Assembly: GCA_030704615.1 (NCBI GenBank)
Contig: CM060731.1
Span: forward strand, 1,922,001-1,986,000
Source: Takakia lepidozioides
Lineage: Eukaryota; Streptophyta; Takakiopsida; Takakiales; Takakiaceae
DNA length: 64,000 bases
Direction: 5' to 3'
A program made the position numbers and the translations under genes. How positions within the stretch are numbered: the first letter of the stretch is position 1; the number at the start of each line of letters is the position of its first letter. The notes beneath the pieces were generated by a model that was given only the letters and a program-made list of their open reading frames with translations, was not told the DNA's origin and ran no database searches. Of this stretch, positions 56,703 to 64,000 are shown in pieces.

Positions 56703-57170
56703 CATGAGCCATAAGCAGAGTCGTAAGTGTCGAAAAAAAACATGAGCATGACTATTTTCCGGAAATGAATGTCCGCGGGAATAGGGTTTAGGGTGTCACG
56801 GTCATAGGATGAGAAGGACCTCCCGATGAAGGAGGTTCGGCAATGTTTTTTAGAATTACATATTGAAAGACAATGTTTCGCGAATGGTAGGGTGGTACTG
56901 CTCTGTACAATGGGGGCCTATTTCAGCCTACCAGCCACTTGCAAAATCCACCCACACTCCCAATCCCAAACGAAATGAGGAATGATGCATTCTGGGAACG
57001 ATGGATACAGAATAGAACAAAAAGAGGGCACAATGGGGTTTTTATTGATCCACATGAATTGCATTTGAAGCACGTCTACTGTGCTGATTGTGCAAACAAA
57101 TCTTTAGCCTTGTGCCTTCTGAATACAAGTCACGTTGTCAATGGGACTTTGACTCTCTGAGAACTAGCTC

Positions 57171-57855
57171 ATGAGTCATCGGGCTCCTCCAGATAAACTG
57201 GATTGCAGCCGTTGTACCGCCCCTGTTGATGTTCACCACAATGTCGTGCCCTTCAATCATACCACCATCGACTTCACGTTTTCGTCGTCCACACCAATGC
57301 AAATGTCCCCATACAATGGAGAAGAGGAGCGCACTCCTTCAGGAGTATACGTCTCTCCGATGGAGTCCACCCACATCCACTGGCAGCAGTTCCACCGCAA
57401 CAGCATAGCAGTGCGCATTCTTCTGCATGGGTGCCCGTCGTAGCTGGGAAAATCGGAATCAAGGATGCGCAGGAGCCACGGACTCCTCAGACCAAGATCG
57501 TCACCCCGCTCGAAGGCGTAGTGGCCTGGGATATACTCAAAAGCGGACAATGTTTCCACATTCGAACCAGTATCTTCTGTGTAATCTGTGTACCAGATAA
57601 TGATGTCTCCCGATGTGGCCGAATACATTGCATAATCGAAGCCTCCATAAGGGCAGTCGTCCCGGTTCCGGAAGCACGACATCCTTGCAAAGGAGGACCT
57701 GAGGACGTCTTTGATGCCGATGACAATGACCTTGCAGACAGCAACGAAGCCCTTAGATTTTCGAAATGATGAGAAGCGGAAGAGCAGTGCGGGCTCCAAT
57801 AATGGAGCATCTGGGTCCCACGTACCCACCAATCATCGTGTAACGTGTTCATCAC
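57171..57855 (-). pseudogene. A2-family protein, element C copy, broken
   Basis: Closely matches the intact 44,043 gene (WDPDAPLLEPALLFRFSSF, CFRNRDDCPYGGFDYAM, FERGDDLGLRSPWLLRILD). A deletion of about 10 bp after DDENVK near 57,262 shifts the frame and ends it early. The remaining C-terminal blocks are in another frame. Confidence 0.82.
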
Positions 57856-58114
57856 GTCAGCGGTGGATGAACCGATACCTCTTTATCATCCACGGGGTAT
57901 AGTTTGAAATCTGCCACCGAAGTCCATCCCCCGGATGGAAATTCGTCGTCGCATTTACATCGAAGGGGGGATGGACTTCGTCGTCTCGAGTGGCTACAGG
58001 CCCACCTGGCACTTACTACCCATAGTTTGCATGGCAGGGAAGGAAACTGAAACGGCTACATTCATGGAGCAGCCAATCTTCATCCGTGCAGGTTCCTGTA
58101 GGGGGGGAATTTAA

Positions 58115-58818
58115 ATGTGCCCTGGAGTGTTTGTGAGGAATTGCAGCGTTTGCTTGAACTTCTTCCAACCACCGCGCTGCTGCCTCCTCCATCCGGGAGC
58201 TGCTGTCATTGAGCGTACTCCGCTACTCTTTTTTCAAGGATGCCGTGCCGTCGAAATCCTACAGACTGCCCTTATCATGGCCACGATTATGCTATGTTCA
58301 AACCAAAATCAGGAGACATCATTGTCTGGCTCTCTGTTTTCACAAACGCTTCTGGAATCAAGCGGGAGTCTTTGCGCGCAATGGAGTATTTGGAGGGCTA
58401 TTACCGCTTTGAGCGAGGTGAGGGTGAGGGTCAATGCGGTCCGTGGGTCCTGAAAATTGTTGACCTCGATATACCAAGGTGGGTTGGGATGCCGGACAGA
58501 TCACGCACAGCCTCCCTTTGGCACTGGAACTGCTGCCAGTGGACCAGGGAGGACGGCACCGGGGAAAACTATATTCGTGGAGTTCACTCTGCTCTTCCAG
58601 TGTATGGAGACATTCGGCTGAGTTGCGAAGACGAATCGCACGGGCACATGAGGCCCACAGTGACCTTGTCAATGTATGATGGTGGTATGATTGATGGGCA
58701 TGACATTGTCGTCAGCTCCACCAAGGGCACCAGATCGACCGCATTGCAGTTTACCTCGAGGTGCCGCATCAGTAATGAGCTTGTTTTGAGGGCTATCGAA
58801 GTTCCGTCGACTTGGTGA
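58115..58818 (+). pseudogene. A1-family protein, element C copy, one early frameshift
   Basis: From 58,240 the frame is open for 192 codons, MPCRRNPTDCPYHGHDYAM to NELVLRAIEVPSTW, and keeps the Trp codon (LWHWNCC) that is a stop in A1. The start MCPGVFVRNCSVCLNFF is in another frame because of one extra base near 58,170. If translation begins at 58,240 it may still make a product. AATAAA lies at 58,888-58,893. Confidence 0.8.
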
Positions 58819-59094
58819 CGCCCATGTAGAAGGAGGAAGGGCTTAGATTTGTCTGGAGTTGCTAAATGTGAGACACCGTGTTTGATCAATAAAACAACCC
58901 ATCATACCTCACTTATGTGTGCTTGTGTTTCATTGTGTTCAAGAACTGCCGTAATTGGCCCACTGTTTACAATTTGTGGTCTCATTTCTACAATGTGTCT
59001 GTCCATATGAATATACCAGAGTCAGCGATAGCAAAGTCCTGAGGTGAAGGAAATCCATGTATGAGTAAAAGGAAACATGTACATGCCGAAGCTT

Positions 59095-59680
59095 GGAAAT
59101 TCGGCACCGCATTTCATTTTTCTCCATGCAGCGATTTCTGGCAGCTCCCTTTCCTCCGTTGTGGTCGTAACAGAAATGTTGTACCGCATTTCATTTCTTG
59201 ACATGGCATTACCATACTTCGAATTGGAAATGCGGCACCATATTGGACCTTGAATTGTCCAAGCATTTCCAAACGCTAATGCTTGTCCATGTCCATACTG
59301 GAAATGCGGCACCGCATTTCCATGTCCGTCATCGAAATTTCGTACCGGACAATGGAATGCGGCACCGCATTTTCGGAGAGCACAATGGAATGCGGTGCCG
59401 CATTTCCGTCGAAGGGTCTGGAATTGGACAAACAACGATGTCCGTTCTGAAAATGCGGCACCGCATTTCCATGTCCGTCATCAAAATTTCGTATTGGACA
59501 ATGGAATGCGGTGCCGCATTTCCGTCCAACAAGACGGAATGCCCACACGGGTCTGGAATTGGACAAACAACGATGTCTGTTTTGGAAATGCGGCGCCGCA
59601 TTTCCATGTTTGGCAATCAAAAGTTCTTATTGGACAATGTAATGCGGTGCCGCATTTCCGTCAAAGGGTCTGGAATTGTA
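59095..59680. repeat. Third palindrome array (element C left arm)
   Basis: About eight family A palindromes, alternating 22-bp and 21-bp forms, with spacers reading ATGTCCGTCATCGAAATTTC and CTGGAATTGGACAAACAAC. Confidence 0.9.
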
Positions 59681-59683
59681 AGA

Positions 59684-59991
59684 ATCCCAGTAAAGTAGAG
59701 CAGATTTTGGAGAGGGCTAGGGAGGACAGAAGGATAAGGAAAGAGTTAGCAACAGCTGAGGCAGGTAGACGGGTGCAAAAGTTCATATGTGATTCAGCGG
59801 ATGAGAGCGATGTAGACAAGGAGGACGACGAGCCAACAGAGGTGAGATGGTCGGTTCCGCAAGGTGAAGATGGGATTTTCGAAAGCCTGGCCAACGACCA
59901 GTCCGCTGGAGATGAAAAAGGCAATGACGGGGTGGAGGCGGAGCAGGAGAGTCAAGAACAGGCCGACAGTAGTGATGATTTTCAAGATTAA
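59684..59991 (+). pseudogene. Last exon of the ParB/methyltransferase gene, element C copy
   Basis: NPSKVEQILERAREDRRIRK through ICDSADESDVDKEDDEPTEV to SSDDFQD and a stop. It is nearly identical to 41.69-42.0 kb. The reading frame runs into it directly from a palindrome (GSGIVR-like sequence), so the upstream gene is cut off at the fold-back junction. Confidence 0.88.
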
Positions 59992-60128
59992 TACAATTTT
60001 AATGAACTCTCTATACATTTAAATTCAATTCCACAGTATATAAAATGGAATTCTCCCCGTCCTTCATGTCCCCTTTCCCATGTGCTTCTAAACGACAACA
60101 TCGTCCAAACCTGGTCCCTCCCAAAATC

Positions 60129-61145
60129 AGAAATGCGGCACCGCATTTCAATGTCTGAACGGAAATGTGGCAACTGCAAAAACCTCGTTTGGAAATGCGG
60201 CACCGCATTTCCAAAACCGGGGCAAAAACAAATTTCCGATTCATGATTTGGACATCAGAAACTGTTCGGACAAACGTTTCCGACACGGCAGTTTTGCCGA
60301 TTGGCAGCTCCTTCCATGGATGTAAATCGAAATGCAGAGGTCGAACATGGAAATGCGGTGCCGCATTTACCTTTTGGAGATGGTCATTTTTCCAACTGCA
60401 GACCCATCGACGTTCTTGGGCTCCCAATTCCATGATGCTAGACGGGAATGCGGCACCGCATTCCATTGTCCAATAAGAAATTTCGATGACGTACATGGAA
60501 ATGCGGCGCCGCATTTCCAAAAGGGACATCGATGTTTGCCCAATTCCAGACCCTTTGACCGAAATGCGGCACCGCATTCCATCGTCCTACAAAAACTTAC
60601 ATTGTCCTATAAAAACTTTCAATTGCCCAACATGGGAAATGCGGCGCCGCATTTCCAAAACAGACATCGTTGTTTGTCCAATTCCAGACCCGTGTGGGCA
60701 TTCCGTCTTGATGGACGGAAATGCGGCACCGCATTCCATTGTCCGATTCGATATTTTGATGACAGACATGGAAATGCGGTGCCGCATTTCCAGAACTTCC
60801 ATCGTTGTTTGTCCAATTCCAGACCCTTCGACGGAAATGCGGCACCGCATTCCATTGTGCTCTCCGGAAATGTTGTGTCGCATTTCATTGTCCGGTACGA
60901 AATTTCGATGACGGACATGGAAATGCGGTGCCGCATTTCAAGTATGGACATGGACAAGCATTACCGACTGGACATGCTTGGATAGTGCAAGGTCAAATAT
61001 GGTGTTGCGGCGCCGCATTTCAAATTCGAAGTATGGTAATGCCATGTCAAGAAATGAAATGCGGTACAACATTTCTGTTACGACCACAACGGAGGAAAGG
61101 GAGCTGCCAGAAAAAAGCTTCATGGAGAAAATGGAATGCGGTGCC
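60129..61145. repeat. Fourth palindrome array (element C right arm)
   Basis: About twelve family A palindromes between 60,129 and 61,022, plus decayed ones to 61,145. Spacers largely repeat those of the left arm in inverted orientation. Confidence 0.9.
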
Positions 61146-61429
61146 GAATTTTCGAGCTTCGGCGTGTACATGTTTCCTACAACTCGTACATGGATTTCCT
61201 TCACCTCAGGACTGTGATATCGCTGACTCTGGTATATTCATATGGACAGACACATTGTAGAAATGAGACCTCAAATTGTAAACAGTGGGCCAATTACGGC
61301 AGTTCTTGAACACGATGAAACACAAGCACACAGAAGTGAGGTACGATGGGTTGTTTTATTGATCGAACACGGTGTCTCACATTTAGCAGCTCCAGACAAA
61401 TCTAAGCCCTTCCTCCTTCTACATGGGTG

Positions 61430-61698
61430 TCACCAAGTCGACGGAACTTCGATAGCCCTCAAAACTAGCTCATTACTGATGCGGCATCTCGAGGTAAACT
61501 GCAATGCGGTCGATCTGGTGCCCTTGGTGGAGCTGATGACAATGTCATACCCATCAATCATACCACCATCATACATCGACAAGGTCACTGTGGCCCTCCT
61601 GTGCCCGTGCGATTCGTCTTCGCAACTCAGCCAATCCCATTCCACCTTGGTATATCGAGGTCAACAATTTTCAGGACCCACGGACCGCATTGACCCTC
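61430..61698 (-). pseudogene. A1-family C-terminal fragment
   Basis: Minus-strand CEDESHGHRRATVTLSMYDGG to NELVLRAIEVPSTW matches 58.6-58.8 kb. Upstream, a deletion at about 61,640 joins it to GPWVLKIVDLDIPRW, removing the WNCCxW block. Confidence 0.8.
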
Positions 61699-62060
61699 GT
61701 TGTCGCGGCCCTTTGCCTTGAGGGCAGGGGGTCGGGACACATGAGGGGCTGCCTCTGTGGTGGGGGCAGCGGCAGCGGTAGGTATGGGGGGCTGAAGCAC
61801 CCTTGAGTGCCCAAGGCACTCAAGGAGGCGGAGGCGCTCACTAGGTGGAGCCCCGCACACCGGGTCGCGGTGGGGGTGGCTCCACAAGGGGTGGTGGTAG
61901 CTTAGCGGGACTTAGTGGGGGTGGCATAGGACTCACCATGGGGGCGGAGACCTCGTGGTGGGAGTCGTGGGGAGTCTTGGGACTCATCACGGTCCATAGG
62001 GGCCGTGATGAGTGGGCCAAGACTCACCGCGACTCATCACCGGGAGCAACTTTAGAGTGC
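61698..62060. repeat. GC-rich segment with inverted repeats
   Basis: The composition changes abruptly to G-rich. ACTCATCACGG...CCGTGATGAGT (about 61,983-62,012) forms a stem, and GACTCATCACC repeats at 62,030. CTTGAGTGCC-AAGGCACTCAAG (61,803-61,824) is a second stem. No gene recognised. Confidence 0.5.
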
Positions 62061-62399
62061 ACATGAGAGAACAAAATATGGTTCTGGGTCCAAATGACTT
62101 TTGTTTACTCCCAAATTTTGCACACACATTGCATATGCTATCATTAAGCATATGGCTTGAAAATGGAATTAAAAAAAAATCATGTGCAGGCGAAACGTTA
62201 TTTTCCGTCTCTAGGACACATAGCTGCGTTTAACACTAGAATGACCCATTGAATCAACTTGGTTCAAGCTCATATTTGGTCCACATGTGCATAAGTATGT
62301 TTAGATCACATATGCAAAGTTGCAACCCACACGAGCAACAAAAAAAATATTTACATCAATCGATTAATCGGATGTAGACAAAGTACATCATGAGAATAT
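62061..62399. other. No gene recognised
   Basis: AT-rich sequence. CATATGCTATCATTAAGCAT words suggest unstructured intergenic DNA. Confidence 0.45.
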
Positions 62400-63120
62400 C
62401 TACAATGCCCCTCTACGCGATCCCTGTCTCAAAGGAACCCTATTTCTATCATACACATCCCACTTACGCTGTAATCGGAGGTCCCAATCATCCCGGGAGA
62501 ACTCGTATGATGCAAATAGCTCGCTGCCAGCCCTAATAGTCCTATTAGCACATGTCATCACAAACATGTGTATCCCCTCACAGTATACCGACGTATGATC
62601 ACAAAAACTCTCTTGCCCATCGCTTCGCTCGTCCCATACTACATTGAATCTCCTAGGATCCAAAAGAACTGTTGACCAACCCAGCAACATTGCCGAAGAT
62701 ATCGGGGTCACCATCACAAAATCTGATCTCAATGGGAGATAACCCCCGTCTATGTACAGCCTGTCCGTTGACACACAAAATGTAGGGTAGGATGTATGGG
62801 GCTTCGAGGCGTAATGTACGGAACACCTTGGAGGTGTAGTATGGACCGTAGTAGGGAAACAAGTCCACCATGTTGTTTCTCCGAGGAGGAACCACAATAT
62901 CATTGACCGTGAATAAACCCCGACCCATAGTAGGGTCTGTAGCGGCTCTCACAACATACCGTCTCCCCCAATACTCGAAATCGGCAGTAACTTGCAAAGT
63001 CACTCCAAACCACCACAGATCATCCCAATGAGCTAACTTACAAAATTCAATATGCAAATTCAGGGCTGAGCCTGATGAGAGGGAAAAACAGGTCGAAGAA
63101 GAAGGCTGAAATGTGTTGAA
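62400..63120 (-). pseudogene. SET-domain (histone lysine methyltransferase-like) gene fragment
   Basis: On the minus strand, TDPTMGRGLFTVNDIV and DLFPYYGPYY form the N-terminal SET strands. CVNGQAVHRRGLSPIEIRF and GDPDIFGNVAGLVNSSFG give the region where SET proteins read G-N-x-A/S-R-F-I/L-N-H; the His is Ser here. After a 1-base frameshift at about 62,658 come FNVVWDERSD and IHMFVMTCANRTIRAGSELFASYEF, with the R-x-I-x-x-G-E/S-E-L-x-x-x-Y signature. SET proteins transfer methyl from SAM to lysine. The frameshift and the changed NHS site suggest decay. Whether it belongs to a mobile element is unknown. Confidence 0.7.
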
Positions 63121-63960
63121 GAAGGTACCTTCATTAGCAGTGCCTTGTTCCATCCATTGCGCTGCTGTTCCCAGTTGACCATCTACCCACATTGTCCCAC
63201 CATTGACAAGGGTCAGAAAAGTGTTCATTCCAAAGCTTCTCTTCATCTCTATTATCAGTTTTTGGGTACTTTCCGGCTGCCACATTGGCAGTAACTTGCA
63301 AAATCACTCCAAACCACCACATATCCACCTAACGAGCCAACTTACAGAATTCAATATGCAAATTCAGGGTTGATCCTGATGAGAGGGCAAAACACGCTGA
63401 AACAGGTCAAAGAAAATGGTGCCCTCAAGCTGAAATATGTTGAAGAAGGTACCTTCATTAGCCGTGCCTTGTGGTGTCAATTGTGCTGCTGCCGCTGCTG
63501 TTTCCAGTTGAGCATCTACCCAGGCAAATTTCTTGTAGCTATTGATCCACAGGGAATCCGACGTAATCTTGTGTGTGAAATCCGGCCCACTTGGATGAAT
63601 CTGGACCTCTATCCCTGGTCTTCAGCTATCCCTGCATGTGTACAAATCATGAATACATCCTCAGCCTTGCTGCTAGCAGCTGACACTCACGGCGTGAAGT
63701 TTTTTCAACACCCCAACCCTACTTATTACAGTAGTTCCAACTCTGAATTGCATGTCAGAAAAATGTTCATTCCAAAGCTTATCTTCATCTTTGTTATCTG
63801 TTTTTGGGTACTTTCCTGCTGCCACATCGGCAGTACCTGCAAAGTCACTCCAAACCACCACAGATCCCCCCAACGAGCTAACTTACAAAATTCAATATGC
63901 AATTTCAGGGCTGAGTCTGATGAGAGGGCAAAACAGGCTGAAATAGGTCGAATCAGAAGA
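62980..63960. repeat. Three segmental copies upstream of the SET fragment
   Basis: CACTCCAAACCACCACAGAT...AATTCAATATGCAAATTCAG...GATGAGAGGG recurs at about 62,990, 63,300 and 63,840. The two right copies are preceded by CATTCCAAAGCTT...TTTTTGGGTACTTTCC. GAAGGTACCTTCATTAGC follows the first two. Spacings of about 310 and 540 bp indicate successive duplications. Confidence 0.85.
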
Positions 63961-64000
63961 TGCCTCACCACATTGTCCTCGACCTTCTGTCATGACCCAC

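Larger units (their letters stand above)
56682..61698. mobile_element. Element C: inverted, folded-back duplicate of the right end of element A
   Basis: 56,682-59,680 corresponds, inverted, to 45,276 back to about 42.6 kb of element A: TIR, both genes of the A1/A2 pair, then palindromes. From 59,684 the sequence corresponds in direct orientation to 41.69-43.5 kb: last ParB/methyltransferase exon, palindromes, A1 remnant. Two partial copies of the same terminal segment are thus arranged head-to-head around about 59.68 kb. The right end stops near 61,698 without a TIR. No transposase is inside. Confidence 0.82.

Overview
The window is repeat-rich nuclear DNA from a streptophyte, meaning a green plant or charophyte alga. 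The evidence is Ty3/gypsy pol genes of plant type, Mutator-like (MULE) transposases with SWIM zinc fingers, GT-AG introns of 50-150 bp, and a gypsy element fused to a C5 DNA methyltransferase. That last arrangement is published for charophytes. A charophyte such as Chara is my best guess; a bryophyte or fern is not excluded. I see no conserved single-copy housekeeping gene. Almost everything is mobile-element sequence in various states of decay.

Layout. 1-9.0 kb: a frameshifted Ty3/gypsy gag-pol, followed on the same strand by a decayed coiled-coil third ORF flanked by CACAGCC arrays. 9.7-12.7 kb: a second gypsy remnant with the C-terminal part of a C5-cytosine methyltransferase, a reverse transcriptase, a PHD finger, a purine tract and an LTR. 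12.8-15.7 kb: long repeats of roughly 470-600 bp that carry a pol III B-box-like motif. 17.1-27.3 kb: a decayed transposon (copy D) with a ParB-like/DNA-methyltransferase gene on the minus strand and a divergent MULE transposase on the plus strand. 29,759-45,276: the best-preserved copy (A), a 15.5-kb MULE with 21-bp terminal inverted repeats and a 9-bp target-site duplication. 45.3-53.7 kb: tandem repeats, fragments of further ParB/methyltransferase copies (B, E, F), another MULE terminus, a second coiled-coil retroelement ORF and a third transposase fragment. 53.9-56.6 kb: LTR-like DNA and two tandem arrays. 56,682-61.7 kb: element C, an inverted and partly folded-back duplicate of the right end of element A. 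62.4-64 kb: a SET-domain pseudogene with upstream segmental duplications.

The main system is the MULE family in copies A, B, C, D, E and F. Element A carries four genes: (1) a MULE transposase; (2) a multi-exon protein with an N-terminal ParB-like DGNHR domain, a helical linker and a beta-class N6-adenine/N4-cytosine methyltransferase-like domain; (3) and (4) two divergently transcribed paralogues of an unrecognised protein family. Where both occur, transposase and ParB/methyltransferase genes diverge. In element A a 1.5-kb array of about 28 near-perfect palindromes (AAATGCGG-YR-CCGCATTT) lies between them. Single palindromes sit inside introns. Other copies have palindromes of different sequence in homologous introns, with the same plan of GC-rich arms around a pyrimidine-purine centre. 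This suggests element-specific recognition sites for an element-encoded DNA-binding protein, comparable in logic to the VANC anti-silencing system of Arabidopsis VANDAL MULEs. That functional link is inference.
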